Assembly: GCA_014607495.2 (NCBI GenBank)
Contig: CP053167.1
Location: 1,116,001 to 1,180,000, forward strand
DNA length: 64,000 nt
DNA from: Carposina sasakii
Taxonomy: Eukaryota > Arthropoda > Insecta > Lepidoptera > Carposinidae
Direction: 5' to 3'
The notes beneath the pieces are model-generated. The model was not told where the DNA came from. It made no database searches and saw only the letters and a list, made by a program, of their open reading frames with translations. Position 1 is the first letter of the stretch. Each line of letters begins with the position of its first letter. The translations under genes and the position numbers were made by a program. Shown here one piece after another: positions 31,932 to 42,950 of the stretch.

Positions 31932-32327
31932 GTAAGTTTTTGGATCATCGACGGTATTTTTTATTTTAGAAGGAAAGTCTTTGTAATATCAACGTAATTT
32001 TTTCAACGCAAACTTTACCCTTGATTTTATTTTATTTATTTTATTTTATTTTATTCGGAAAACAAACAGTCAGTTTATCTTAATATACAACTATGAATAA
32101 GACTAAACACCATTTACATGTTTTCACATGAATGTAGCAAAAATGCTTGTCTGTTACATAAAACTAGTTAGACAGATTGAGAACCATTAAACCACAACCT
32201 AGCAATTGTAGTTCTGCAATATTTACTTGGGTAGCTTTAATTATAATAATTAATTAGTATGCCTAGGTACCTAAATGAAGGTTACTTATTGTTTCTTTTC
32301 TAAATTTATAATAGGTACCTACTTAGT

Positions 32328-32464
32328 AGTACTAACCGAATTTGTACATTTCAACTATACCTATCCTCAAAATATGTCAAAAGTGGCACCATGTGGTTCT
32401 ATCGTCCCTTGGTGCTCTGCCTACCCCGTAAGAGATAAAGGCGTGATTATATGTATATATGTAC
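32328..32464 (+). mobile_element. SINE-E fragment
   Basis: ACTAACCGAATTTGTACATT, GTGGCACCATGTGGTTCTAT, TGGTGCTCTGCCTACCCCGT, AAAGGCGTGATTATATGTAT and a short ATGT tail. Confidence 0.75.
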
Positions 32465-32512
32465 CTAGTAGTGACAATCACTCTTTAATAAATAAACTAA
32501 GTAAAAGGAAGA

Positions 32513-32660
32513 CTTAGACCTAAGAAGTGTTGGATGGACTGTGTGAGAGAGGATATGTGTGTACTAGGAGTTAGTAACGAGATGACATGATGATAGGAAT
32601 AGCTGGAAGAAAAGTACATATTGCGACGACGAATGAGTGGGTACAGGGCAGGAAGACCAT
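32513..32660 (+). mobile_element. LINE-C 3' end
   Basis: One frame contains KKCWMDCVREDM, the C-terminal motif of lepidopteran RTE-type reverse transcriptases as recalled, followed by in-frame stops, CTGGAAGAAAAGTACATATT and GTGGGTACAGGGCAGGAAGA. Other copies: 40,205-40,330 (minus) and 55,465-55,628. Confidence 0.65.
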
Positions 32661-32667
32661 CTTATCT

Positions 32668-32898
32668 TAATAATATTATAAACGCGAAAGTTTGTGAGTA
32701 TGGATAGATGGATGGATATTTGTTACTCTTTCACATAAAAACGGCTGGAGCGATTTTAATTAAATTTGGTATGCAGTTAGCTGACACCCTGGATTAACGC
32801 ATAGGCTACTTTTTATACCGTGAAAATATTTTTATCCCGGATAATTTCGACATTTTGTTCTTTCTGCAGTCCACGCGGACAAAGTCGCGGGCGTCCAC
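32668..32898 (+). mobile_element. Non-autonomous Helitron
   Basis: TAATATTATAAACGCGAAAG start, AACGGCTGGAGCGATTTTAA, CATAGGCTACTTTTTATACC, TATCCCGGATAATTTCGACA and the 3' hairpin CCACGCGGACAAAGTCGCGG, GCGTCCACTATGA. Confidence 0.8.
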
Positions 32899-32944
32899 TA
32901 TGATAAATAAACTAAGTAGTCGATACACAGTTAGCTTAATTCGC

Positions 32945-33065
32945 TGATGATTATGTAAAAAGAGCCTGAAAGTATGCCCGAGTTCCTTGGTCGACTCTGA
33001 CTGACTGTTGACGATATGCTGTGGCGATGCGGGGCTTCACTAGAATACATCAGCTGCTTCTCCTT
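32945..33065 (-). repeat. Family B repeat, rearranged
   Basis: GCCCGAGTTCCTTGGTCGAC (sense) is followed by GATGCGGGGCTTCACTAGAA, TACATCAGCTGCTTCTCCTT (antisense): two family-B pieces in opposite orientation joined near 33,000. Confidence 0.6.
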
Positions 33066-33389
33066 TCCAAAAAATATACTGATATTTTCGCGATATAAAA
33101 CTGGGATATTCCTTAATAGAAAACGAATCCAGCTCCTGAAGTAATTCAATCTAAACTTGTTAAAGTAAATTAAGAGTTCGTTACCGTAATCTTATCTTTG
33201 ACGTTTTACAATAATTGATTAAGGTTAATTTTTGGTTATGGCGGATCCTTGTCTTTCAGTTTACTTTGCAAAGGGAGGGTATAAGCTTTATTTATTATTA
33301 TTATATGTATAGATTAACATAAGGGCTTCGAGCTAAAGCAGTGAAATTTTGATAATGTCGAGGCTATGTATGTTGTTAAAGCAGCAAGC

Positions 33390-33542
33390 CTAGCATGACC
33401 TGCGAATCACGATATGATAAACCGATTTATCGACAATTAGCCTGTCAAAATACGATAAATACAGCCGCCATGCTGAATTTTGTATAGAAACGATACGATA
33501 TCGTACGATACGATATCCCCGCATGATGCGTGGTCATGCTAA
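33390..33542 (-). mobile_element. MITE-C copy 2
   Basis: Reverse complement of 28,507-28,664: CTAGCATGACCTGCGAATCA to GCGTGGTCATGCTAA, with AACCGATTTATCGACAATTA and CGATACGATATCGTACGATA inside. Confidence 0.75.
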
Positions 33543-34349
33543 TGACGGGGGCAGGATTAAAATTACGCTATGAAAAGACTATTTACTTATTACGACGAAT
33601 ATCACTGATCTGACATATAGCCCGCGTTATACATGCTATGTAGTATACTATCAAGATACATCCCAGAACCAAAAGATACGTAAAATGCCTGTCAGTAAAC
33701 TTTCTTCTATATTAAGAATAAATAAAAACAGCCTACATATTAACCTTTCGTAAACAATCAGTCATACTTACACTACCCGCAACTTGTAACTTACTCGAAT
33801 TCGCCATACTTACGACAAATTCATACACAGATTCTTAACAAAGAAATATCTTCGCAACCTTCAACTCGCATGACTCTTACGCCATTGTCTTAAGGTTACA
33901 AATAGCGTGTTTGCCACAGACAAAAACTTCCAAGTTATTGGGGCAATACTTCACTAACAAAAGCCGTAGTACAATGAACATACTATAATATGCTATAATG
34001 CTCTTTCTTACACAAAGGATAATAAATAGTGCGAGCGAGCAGGAAGATTGCCGGCGATTTTTGAGGCGTTGGTTTCCCGCTATTCGAGGCTGGAACGTTT
34101 GGTATTTTGAGATTCGCTTTTTAAACTACAATGGCTGTATATTTGTTATCTTTGTCTGTGGTATTTTTTAAGGTTTGGATGGAAGATGAGCTATTTTCGT
34201 TCGGTTTTAAAAAAAGAAGAATAAAATGGCGACGAAATATCTACCTATACATGTATACGAGCATCATCCTACGTCAATCTTACGCGAGCATGAGCATAAA
34301 AATGAGCATAATTTTACGCGAAATACAAGTAAATGTACATACATAGCCA
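33543..34349. other. Unassigned stretch
   Basis: No coding or repeat signal recognised. The 71-codon frame at 34,131 encodes a hydrophobic start then basic residues; composition alone does not support a gene. Confidence 0.4.
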
Positions 34350-34530
34350 GATCTGCAGGATCATAAAGGAGATCTCACAGCCACGTCAAGCATAGTGGGA
34401 ACAGATGTAAGTGATCAGTGACAAGTTGCTAGCTCATCGCCTGAGAGAATGCCCGGGTTTGTTATTCAACTCTTACGACATGCACGGAAGGAGATGCATG
34501 TATTCTAGTGAGGCCCCGCATCAGCACAGG
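34350..34530 (+). repeat. Family B repeat, well preserved
   Basis: AGATCTGCAGGATCATAAAG, GAGATCTCACAGCCACGTCA, GATCAGTGACAAGTTGCTAG, CTCATCGCCTGAGAGAATGC, TCTTACGACATGCACGGAAG, GAGGCCCCGCATCAGCACAG: a good consensus seed. Confidence 0.8.
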
Positions 34531-34551
34531 AAACACACATTACTCATTATA

Positions 34552-34755
34552 CTTCTTCTTCTTCTTCTTCAGCCTATTGCAGTCCACTGCTGGACGTAGG
34601 CCTCCCTAAGGGCACGCCACAAGACTGCCATGGGAGGTATTTGACCATAGTCACCAAGCTGGGCAGGCGGGTTGGTGACCGCAGTCTGATTTTGGGACTA
34701 TGTTGTCAGTACGGGAGGCGCTGCTGCCCACCTCCTGGAAACCCTTAATCGCCCG
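34552..34755 (-). mobile_element. SINE-1, 5'-truncated, (GAA)n tail
   Basis: A CTTCTTCTTCTTCTTCTTC tail at 34,552-34,570, AGCCTATTGCAGTCCACTGC, CTGGGCAGGCGGGTTGGTGA, GAAACCCTTAATCGCC, then broken off before the 5' ~65 bp. Confidence 0.85.
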
Positions 34756-35319
34756 CATAATTTTTTTAATTGTTAATTATTTTGCTTCCGATTCCTGCTA
34801 AAGTACCTACGTGTAACAGGTATTTTGAGCTAAACATCTACATTATGGTCGATACTGACAGGTACACTTAAACGTAAACTTAATGTTAGACAAGTCCCTT
34901 TACATAAATGGCTGAGACAGAAAGGGACAGCTAGGAATTTTAAGTGTGACGGATAGTCAGACGTGTAAGTCAGAATTGGTCAGAATCGACCATTTTATTC
35001 TACATAGCTACCTACCAACAAGTTGACATCTGGACGATTGCTATGTATGCATGTACTTTTTTTTATAAAAAACCTTATGAGTCCTCAAAATGGACCCGTA
35101 GTTAGATGATTTACAACATGAAAAATATCGGTCTGTCAGGCAAACGCCAGATTAATGGTCTCTTATATTTTAGAAATGTACCATTAGGGTTCAAGTGCGC
35201 GAGGTAAATATATCTCGTATGTTTTATTTATAACTGGTTGTACTTGTTTTGCGCTTTGACTGCTAGATGGGTTTATTTATCTTTAATGGTAGCAAATATT
35301 TTATTATAAACTAGAGATC

Positions 35320-35375
35320 CGCTTCGGCTTGACACGGGTGTAATACTCCTTCAAGAGGACAAAGTCGTGAGCTTT
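35320..35375 (+). mobile_element. Helitron remnant
   Basis: ATCCGCTTCGGCTTGACACG, GGTGTAATACTCCTTCAAGA, GGACAAAGTCGTGAGC: a decayed version of the 3' segment of the 653-858 Helitron. Surrounding 34,756-35,676 shows nothing else recognisable. Confidence 0.5.
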
Positions 35376-35676
35376 GAATTTTTGACTTTATCACGCAGAT
35401 TTTTAAAATTTTCTCTCCGTAAGAACCATCCTCGTACTTCAAGGAATATCTTAAAATATAATTTGCAAAATCGGTTCAGCTGTTCTCGAGATTTGCGCTT
35501 AGCAATACATTCAGCGATTCATTTTTATATTATAGAGAAGATTATATAGGGAATAACATAGTCACTCGACTATGTTGTCCGATGTCCACATCTCGTTTGG
35601 TCCAGCTATCCTGACGATCACTAAAGTTTTACAACATATATTTATTTAAATATATATTTATATACAATATATATAT

Positions 35677-35816
35677 GACCGCAGTTTTTATTTTGGACTA
35701 CGTTGTCAACATGGGAGGCGCTGCTGTCCACTTCCCGTAAACCCTTAATCGCCTCGTACGATACCCACGGGCAGATATGGGGTGGTACGAATTCTACTCT
35801 GCCGGCACCACACGGC
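35677..35816 (-). mobile_element. SINE-1, tail side missing
   Basis: GACCGCAGTTTTTATTTTGG, ACATGGGAGGCGCTGCTGTC, TCGTACGATACCCACGGGCA, CTCTGCCGGCACCACACGGC. The LINE-like tail is absent, so this is a broken copy. Confidence 0.8.
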
Positions 35817-36071
35817 CTATTGTAGGCTTATTACAAGAAGATACCTACTGACATTGATAACCACATAAGACATGTTCTGCAAAAAACTAAGGCAAAACAG
35901 TCATTTGAAAACATAAAGAATGCATTTTGTGGAATCGATAAGGCACAGAGATAGCTAACAAGGCGTGGTATTTTTAAAGCGGCTCTTATCTATGTTTTAT
36001 TATTTCTTAGACGTTTGTTATCGTAAGTAAAAATCATTTGCTCATAGTATTATCGTAACACGAGAAGGAAA

Positions 36072-36204
36072 AAAACGTAATTTAAAAAATCTAAAGACCC
36101 GACTGCTTAAAAAAGAACCAAATAATGTATAGGTACATAATAAAAATCTGAAAAGAAAAAACAAGCACTTAGATGTCCGATGGTCTAGAATTCTATAATA
36201 TTAT
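36072..36204 (+). repeat. Family H repeat
   Basis: AAACGTAATTTAAAAAATCT, GACCCGACTGCTTAAAAAAG, AACAAGCACTTAGATGTCCG, ATGGTCTAGAATTCTATAAT. It occurs inverted at 42,821-42,950. No tail or TIR identified. Confidence 0.75.
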
Positions 36205-37687
36205 TATGGAATGAAGGACATAAAATATTTTCTAGATCGTAACATAACAACTGAACAGCCAGGATCCATTGAAATATTAGCTTGGCTGTCGGATAATGGA
36301 TCCCGACTGTTAAATTTTTATGTTAAGGCGCTCCAATAGACGAATTTTAGGTATTTTAGGGGGTTGAGGTAGACGTAACTGCGGGGCGCTCCCCGCAACC
36401 AGCGCAATCTGCCGCGGACGTCCTTATTCTGTCGCCATCCGTATTCTGGTTGATTTCGGGATTAATTGCCGGGATTTTAATTTCTTTCCTGTATAATCAA
36501 TTTTGTAACTGGGTTGCTTACTGCGTAAATTGTAAATATAATTAAAAAAATTACAGGGTGTAGGTGACAGCCAGGCAAATACTGGAATGCTGAACAAGTA
36601 CTATAGGGTTGAGTTACACGACAATATTATAACTGGCAGGAAATGCATTTTTATTTTGATTATCCGTACCTAATGTTTGTTTTCCGCGCCAATTGTATCG
36701 GGCGATATCGACTAGTTAAATGGGCTTATTGGTTATTGTGTGATACATAGCTGTTTTTTGGATCACTTGTGACTCTCTATTAAGGTTGATCAGGTTTTTG
36801 AACTTTTTGAGCGTAACTGGTTTTTTTTAAATCGTCTATTGGTAAAATTTTTGTTTTTAAGCCATTTTCTAAGGCCGAATTAAATAAACAAAACATAACA
36901 TAATGAGTGAGATCAACACTAAAATATCGTTTCATCAATTCGATTCTGAAACTTCGCCGGCAGTTCCGCTCGCTCGGCTCGTGCGTTGTTTGTCATACTC
37001 TAACCTAACCTAACTTATTATTTTTATCATTGTATGAAAAGGGAACTGTCACACCGACAAAACGTCATTCGCCTTATACTAGTTGTGCGCTAAGGTTAAT
37101 TTGATGTGCAGTCAGTATTTATGATGAGATTGTAGTATTTTTGCACCAAAAGGTATTAATTTGTCTTGCATTCGAGGATCAACAGTTTATGTTGGGCTGA
37201 TATTATGTATTTTCGAATTATCTGCTGTAGTTGTTTTATTTTATTTTTATTTTTATTTTACAATTTCGGGAAGACCAACAGCTATTTATAATTATAGTAA
37301 AAATTGTAGAAACATAAAGCCAATAACAGGTCCACACTTATAGAAGCATTATGAGAGCTAATCAGGTACTAATGCACACACAATTTTAGCAGTGTTTCAC
37401 AAAACCTAACAAGCTTATCAAAAACAAACATAATAATAATAAAAAAAAAATACAATTTAGGTACTAGATAAAATCTAGGTACCTGTTAATTATTGGCGGA
37501 AAAATTTTTCACTAAGCACACGCCTCGCTATGTTAGAACTGGTATTGAAGAGATCAAGCTCTACGCCTTTACAAAGTTCATTGAAGTTATTACCCGCTCG
37601 CAAAAGGAATGTATTCTGACGATATTTTGTAAAACATTGAGTTTATTTGTACTAAAATAATTTAATTGCTGTAATAAAGTATATAAA
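36205..37687. other. Unassigned stretch
   Basis: No gene found. 36,380-36,420 is GC-rich (GCGGGGCGCTCCCCGC is a 16-bp near-palindrome). 37,220-37,262 is a T-rich (TTTTATT)n-like run. The 64-codon minus-strand frame at 37,561-37,755 overlaps SINE-E. Confidence 0.4.
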
Positions 37688-37893
37688 GGGCATACTGTAC
37701 AAGTCAGTTGAGGAACAAGAGGGTCTTGATGTTTTGTAGGCGATGGGCTGACCATCTGTCACTACTAACCGAACTTGTATATCTCAACTACGAGTATACC
37801 CTCAAAATTGGTCAGAAGTGGCACCATGTGGTTCTATCGGCCCTTGGTACTCTGCCTATCCCGTAAGGCGTGATTATATGTATGTATGTATGT
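37688..37893 (+). mobile_element. SINE-E, longest copy
   Basis: GGGCATACTGTACAAGTCAG, GAGGGTCTTGATGTTTTGTA, GGCGATGGGCTGACCATCTG, ACTACTAACCGAACTTGTAT, AGTGGCACCATGTGGTTCTA, GGCGTGATTATATGTATGTA: about 205 bp with an (ATGT)n tail, typical of a retroposed element. No box A or B seen, so it may be a LINE 3' end rather than a SINE. Confidence 0.75.
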
Positions 37894-38084
37894 AATAAAG
37901 TATATAAAAGATGAGATTAAATTGATGGGCGATTATTTATTTGATGTGCAATTAAAAATATCTCCTAAACAAATAACTATGATCGGTTATAGGTTGCAGT
38001 TGCTGGATAATACACATTATTATTTATAACTCTTCTACCCCAAAGTGGTATTAAAGTATGATCTTCAAATTCTTCCTTCGGATT

Positions 38085-38803
38085 ATAAATGCGAAAGTAA
38101 CTCTGTCTGTCTGTGTGTTACGCAAACACGCCTAAACTACTGAACCGATTTAAATGAAATTTGGTACAGAGATAGTCTAGAGCCTGAGAAAGGACATAGG
38201 CTACTTTTTAATGCAAAAAAGAGATGTAAGTGGTTGAAATAGTAGATGAAAGTTTGTATGGAAATTACGTCATTTTTTAAGCTAGAAGCTTAAAACTTAT
38301 TTTTTAGGCTTTTCATTAGATATAAATAAATACGACATTCAAAGTTTGTAAAAGAATACCCTAAAGGAGCTAAAAATAGGGGGTGAAAAATTTTGTGTGA
38401 TGACATCGGAAAAAGCTTAGGGCTCAATAAATAAAAATATAGAACAGAACAATACAGAGAATTAAGTAAGAAACTTGCCAAGCACTGCGCGCCATATGCA
38501 AAAAAGGGATGTAAAATGAAAGTTTGTATGGAAATTACGTCATTTTTAAAAGTTTTGTCTCACTACAAATATGCGAGTACAACTTCATAATGATTATCAA
38601 GTAGGACAATATGCAACAAACAGCTCTTTTAAAAATCGTAAAAATCGTACTAAAAACGTCGCATATAAAAATGTACTCAAATAAGCTTAATAACTTATTT
38701 TAATGTACATGTGTTTTACTTGCAAAATAATTAGCCTAAAAAAATTTAAAATGCTGCCGAAAGTCACTACTTCACGCGGACGAAGTCGCGGGACAGCTAG
38801 GGA
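38085..38803 (+). mobile_element. Larger Helitron-like element
   Basis: TAAATGCGAAAGTAACTCTG start, CTGAACCGATTTAAATGAAA, GGACATAGGCTACTTTTTAA, then 3' ACGCGGACGAAGTCGCGGGA, CAGCTAGG. 'GAAAGTTTGTATGGAAATTA' plus 'CGTCATTTTT' occurs at 38,247 and again at 38,518, an internal duplication. No Rep-helicase coding. Confidence 0.7.
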
Positions 38804-39508
38804 TTCGCGGGCAACTTAGGGATTTATGTTCGAAACAATTTGAAATCATATACATATATACATAATAGTCACGCCCATTATCCCCCAAAGTGGTGTATAT
38901 ACAGGGTGTGACAAAAGGGGTATGTTAACCGAAAAGCTATGAATATAACCCACTATAAAGAACCTATCATCAAAATTTGAGACTAAAAATCACATATTTA
39001 CAGTCAAACCTGGATAAGCGAGAGTTCAAGGGAGCACAATCTCATTCTCGCTTATAGAGGTTTCTCACTAACCCGAGTTTCTCGCTAATGCAGGTACATG
39101 GGTAGCGTTTCTCTCTTATAGATGTACGCAGCAATAACAAGTTACAGTAAGTACGATTGTAGTAAATATGTAATATGATAAAATTATGTGCATAATATGC
39201 ACAACATATATTATGTACGTGTATACATATATATTTTTAATAATATGTATATGTTATGTACATTAGATTTCGACATCAAAGTACTTTATAAGGGTAGGTA
39301 TCAAGATGCTTACGAAAATAATTTTTTTAAAACGAAAAACCGACTTCCTCCCAAAACTCGAGCTTACTAAAGTAAAATTTAACTAAAGGGCAAATATATA
39401 TAAGTTTAGGAGGCATAATATTGTCAGATTTATATAATTTTTATATAAAATAGGCCACATGACAAAGGAGAAAAAGGACTAGGCTTCGAAACTTTACGTC
39501 TGACAATA

Positions 39509-40202
39509 TGATGATTATGATGATAATGATGACCTCCGACCAATTTCGGTCATGGCGACCACTTCTACTCTAGATATTACTAAGTTGGTGTTCATGCGCT
39601 CGGAGATGGCTTACATTTACATAGCCAATCTTCGCCCTGAACGCCCGCGCACACAGAGGACAGGTTAGTGCGCCATTATTGTATTATAGATAATGGCAGC
39701 AGGAGGACGAGTCTTTAGTTCATCACGTTTAGCGTCAAGGTCAGCTTGACGCTGCTCCTCGAACTCGTGTACTTGCTTTATCACCGTCCTGCGCCACTCT
39801 GGTCGTTGTGCTGACAAAACTTCCCATTTAGATGGATCTATATTGCATCTCTTCATGTCTTTTCTGAACATCTTTGTATCAGAGGAGTTGTCCGCCGCGT
39901 TTCCGCTTGCCCTCCTCTAGTTCAGAAAAGAAGATGCTCTTAGCCAATCTCTCCTCCGCCATACGAGACACATGACCGCACCACCGAAGCTGCCGACGCA
40001 TTAAGTAGGCCTCAATGGCACTTACATTGGCTCTTCGCAATACTTCGGTATTACGCACCCGGTTGGACCATCTGATTCTCATGATGGATCGGAGGCACTT
40101 GAGGTGGAATCGATCCAGAGTGCGTATGTGGCGACTGTACATGCACCACGCCTCGGAGGAATATAAGAGATTTGGCAGCACAACAGCCATGTACACACTT
40201 AT
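39509..40202 (-). mobile_element. LINE-B 3' end with (ATC)n tail
   Basis: Read on the minus strand: the reverse-transcriptase C-terminal region, about 150 bp of 3'-untranslated sequence ending GACCGAAATTGGTCGGAGGT, then a (CAT)n tail (39,509-39,532). Its last ~45 bp match SINE-2. Truncated at its 5' side. Confidence 0.8.
39665..40196 (-). pseudogene. LINE-B reverse-transcriptase C-terminal remnant
   Basis: Two adjoining frames form one decayed protein end. The upstream frame (40,196-39,879) has [20 protein letters not shown], then [10 protein letters not shown] and [10 protein letters not shown], and GKRKRGGQ; the downstream frame (to 39,665) has KDMKRCNIDPSKWE and EWRRTV. This block order is characteristic of the region after the polymerase domain in RTE-like LINEs. 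Between them a TGA interrupts and the frame shifts by one near 39,871. Non-functional; clade uncertain. Confidence 0.8.
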
Positions 40203-40204
40203 TT

Positions 40205-40330
40205 AAGCAACATATAATTACACTCCTTCTTCCTGCCCTGTTCCCAATCATTTGGGGTCGGTGCAATATGTAGGTACTCTTTTTTCATTCATCCCTATTA
40301 TCCGTCATCTCGTTATTCTCATGTCTACCT
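40205..40330 (-). mobile_element. LINE-C 3' end
   Basis: Minus-strand match to 55,540-55,628: ATGACGGATAATAGGGATGA, ACCCCAAATGATTGGGAACA, GGGCAGGAAGAAGGAG. It lies directly beside LINE-B inside the Tigger-like element. Confidence 0.65.
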
Positions 40331-40399
40331 CTTCCTCTATAACCATCTTACTTCGGACACGGCTTAACGCAACATATAATTTAATGACTTAACACAATT

Positions 40400-40473
40400 A
40401 TCTTCATCTTCATAAGCCTATTGCAGTCCATTACTGGACGTAGGCCCCCCCCTGCCATAGGGGGATTTTGTTA
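40400..40473 (-). mobile_element. SINE-1 tail scrap
   Basis: ATCTTCATCTTCATAAGCCT, ATTGCAGTCCATTACTGGAC, GTAGGCCCCCCCCTGCCATA, then unrelated sequence. Confidence 0.7.
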
Positions 40474-40933
40474 CTAAAAAGTTCCACTATCTGTTTTTCG
40501 GCGGCTCCATCATCAGACCCTCGTTTCCTTTATATTATGTGTAGCTGACCAAAATTCTCTATAAAAATCTAAAAACGGACTACTCGTGCCTTTTATATTT
40601 GAGGATATCCCTAGATTCCTTAGAGATTCCATCATCAGATGTTATGTTTTATATGTAGGTGATCAAAACGCTCAGTAAAAGTATAAAAACAGACTACATA
40701 TGCCTACAATATTCGAGGATTGCCCTCGATTTCTCCAAGATCCCATCATCAGATCCTGATATGGTGAATATGGGACCAACCTGGAAGTATACCATGACCA
40801 ACTATTAAAAAAAAATTGAAATCGGTTCATAAATGACGGAGTTCTGAGGTAACACACATACAGACGTATTGATAACCTCTCTTTTTGAAGTCGGTTAACA
40901 AAACAAAAATTCATGCACTAATGTAAATTTATT

Positions 40934-41179
40934 TTATTTAGAACTTATGTGTTTACACTTAAAAAAATCTGTCAATTTCGTTTGGGTTTCTGTTTTTGTA
41001 TTTTGAATGTTTTTCTCTAACTCATAAATTTTGTCGAATATTGCTTGATCAACAACCGCCGCGTATTCAAAGTACTGATGGACCGTCTCCAACGCATTTA
41101 ATGTTAGCTTCATTGGAATGGTCTTTATTTCTGTTTCCGGAATAGCAATAGTTCCTCCTAAATAATAAATAAAGCTCAT
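40934..41179 (-). pseudogene. Tigger/pogo transposase C-terminal remnant
   Basis: An 81-residue open frame ends TKTETQTKLTDFFKCKHISSK with TAA. The Q(T/S)K(L/I)TDFFK ending and a preceding acidic/helical stretch (LNALETVHQYFEYAAVVDQA) are what one sees at the C-terminus of Tigger/jerky-like DDE transposases. The DNA-binding (CENP-B/HTH) and DDE catalytic parts are absent. It lies on the strand and at the end expected for the flanking TIRs. The Met start is internal and not native. Confidence 0.7.
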
Positions 41180-41794
41180 CTCTCGCTTATAGAGGTATAG
41201 ATAAGTAGCAGTCTCACTTACGGAGGTCCATGAGGGAAAAACGACTCTCTCTTACAGAGGTTTCTGTTTCTCGCTAATAGAGGTTTTGGGAGCTTAAAAT
41301 GACGGGTCCTGGCTATTACTCTCACTTATGGAGTTTTCTCACTTATCCAGTTCTCACTTACCCAGGTTTGACTGTATTTGTCCAGATAGTATGGAGAACA
41401 CCTTACCCAATCAGGAATATTATGAACATACAATCTTGAAAAATAAACATGCGATTACTAGTCTAAAAATTTCGGGATATGTTATCTACAGTGGGTTGTT
41501 TTTATAGTATTTCGCTTACCATACCCTTTTTGTTACACCCTGTATATACTGCTACTTGTTATATTTGCTATTGATACTAAGTTATTTGCAGTTTAATGTC
41601 ATAAAGAGGACTATACTAACACACGTAAACTTTTGCACAAAATGTTCGGAAAAATCCCGGATTTTTTTCCCGGGATTTGTGGATCTAAAAAAAACTAAGT
41701 AGATAAATAAAATTATACTAGGTAGAAATGGTAAAATAGACACGTAACATAATTACCTACTTATGAATATCATTTTTAAATACGAAATTACTAC

Positions 41795-42002
41795 ATATTA
41801 TAAAACAAAGTCGCTTTCTGATGTCTGTCTCTAAGCATACATGCTTAGATCTTTCAAACTAGGGAACGGATTTTTTTGATGCGGTTTTTTTAATAGATAA
41901 AGTGATTCACAAGGAAGGTTTATAATGTAACTAGGGACCCGCCTCGGCTTCGCACGGGAGTAATGCACTCTCACGCGGGCAAAGCCGTGGGCGGGCGCTA
42001 GT
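41795..42002 (+). mobile_element. Non-autonomous Helitron
   Basis: TTATAAAACAAAGTCGCTTT start, ACTAGGGAACGGATTTTTTT, then ACCCGCCTCGGCTTCGCACG, ACGCGGGCAAAGCCGTGGGC, GGGCGCTAGTA at the 3' hairpin and CTAG end. Confidence 0.75.
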
Positions 42003-42820
42003 ACAATCTAAAACATACTATAAAGTATCTATGTAGGTAGGTACTTAACGTTTTCTACGTAAGTCTTTTTTACGTAAGGTCTCTCTTTTTTGTAACTTTT
42101 GTTACACTACGATTTCCCAAGTCTACTTACTAAATAAATATAGTATTTTATATTATGTATTTGCGCGCGAAAAAACAAGGACAAAACCGGCGTTGACAGT
42201 GGTCACGGCGGTACTGAATGTTCCGAGCGAGACTGGCCAGTGCAAGGATTAGAACACAGCGTAGTTGTAGATGTGTTTTTTATTAATTGTTAATTATCTA
42301 CAAAATTTACAAAAAATGTACTTTGGCCATAAACTAGATCTGGTAAAGCGCTATACAACTATGCAAGTTTCGTGTTGATATTCACAATAGTTTTCAAGAT
42401 ATATCGCTTATAAGAACGTAAAAAAGGTAATTTTCAAATCGAAATTCTATCGATAATTTTTTAAGTAATTGAGTATCCACGTTGGCCACAAACTTGATAA
42501 AGATTTAAATAATAACATATAAAAAAATTAGAACTGTGGTAATCGGACAAGTATTTAAAAAATCGATTCTAAAATGCCTCTTTTGACTGATCACACCGCC
42601 TTAAGATCATTACAAAATATTTTATGTTTGTGGGGGTGATGAAAAGGGAAGCGCTTCCGGCCTCACCGGGCCGCTAGTTGTTGTTCGGCCCATGTATATA
42701 TTCCAATCATTGTGAGAAACTTCTATATTGCGTTCTAGGATTTCGCATTCGATTGTGATTCTCTCCTGCATCCGATAGATGGCTCCGCTACATGTTCTTC
42801 AATAGTATTCATTCCAAAAT
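42003..42820. other. Unassigned stretch
   Basis: No gene or shared repeat recognised. 42,630-42,690 is GC-richer (GGAAGCGCTTCCGGCC contains a perfect GGAAGCGCTTCC palindrome). Confidence 0.4.
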
Positions 42821-42950
42821 AATATTATAGAATTCTAGACCATCGGACATCTAAGTGCTTGTTTTTTTCTTTTTAGTTTTTTTTTTATGTACATTATTTG
42901 TTTCTTTTTTAAGCAGTCGGGTTTTTAGATTTTTTTAAATTACGTTTTTT
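42821..42950 (-). repeat. Family H repeat
   Basis: Reverse complement of 36,072-36,204: AATATTATAGAATTCTAGAC, CATCGGACATCTAAGTGCTT, AAGCAGTCGGGTTTTTAGAT. Length and order are conserved with small indels in the T runs. Confidence 0.75.

Larger units (their letters stand above)
39001..41374 (-). mobile_element. Tigger/pogo-like DNA transposon, internally damaged
   Basis: The 2.37-kb element has termini CAGTCAAACCTGGATAAGCG and, inverted, CAGTCAAACCTGGGTAAGTG, flanked by TA (38,999-39,000 and 41,375-41,376). Subterminal TCTCGCTTATAGAGGTTTC motifs repeat several times near both ends, probably transposase-binding sites. A transposase C-terminus survives at 40,934-41,179 on the minus strand. The remaining transposase is gone and 39,509-40,473 is filled with LINE and SINE ends. 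It was once autonomous, now inactive. Confidence 0.85.
38902..41542. mobile_element. MITE-A copy 2, split by a Tigger-like element
   Basis: The left part (38,902-39,000) starts CAGGGTGTGACAAAAGGGGT and the right part (41,375-41,542) ends CCCTTTTTGTTACACCCTG. The pieces join at TA in the middle of the MITE (…CACATATT-TA | TTTGTCCAGATAGTATGG…) and together form one ~265-bp MITE-A. Confidence 0.9.

Noticed and set aside
37561..37755. 64-codon minus-strand frame
   Set aside because: Overlaps the SINE-E 5' end and has no protein features.
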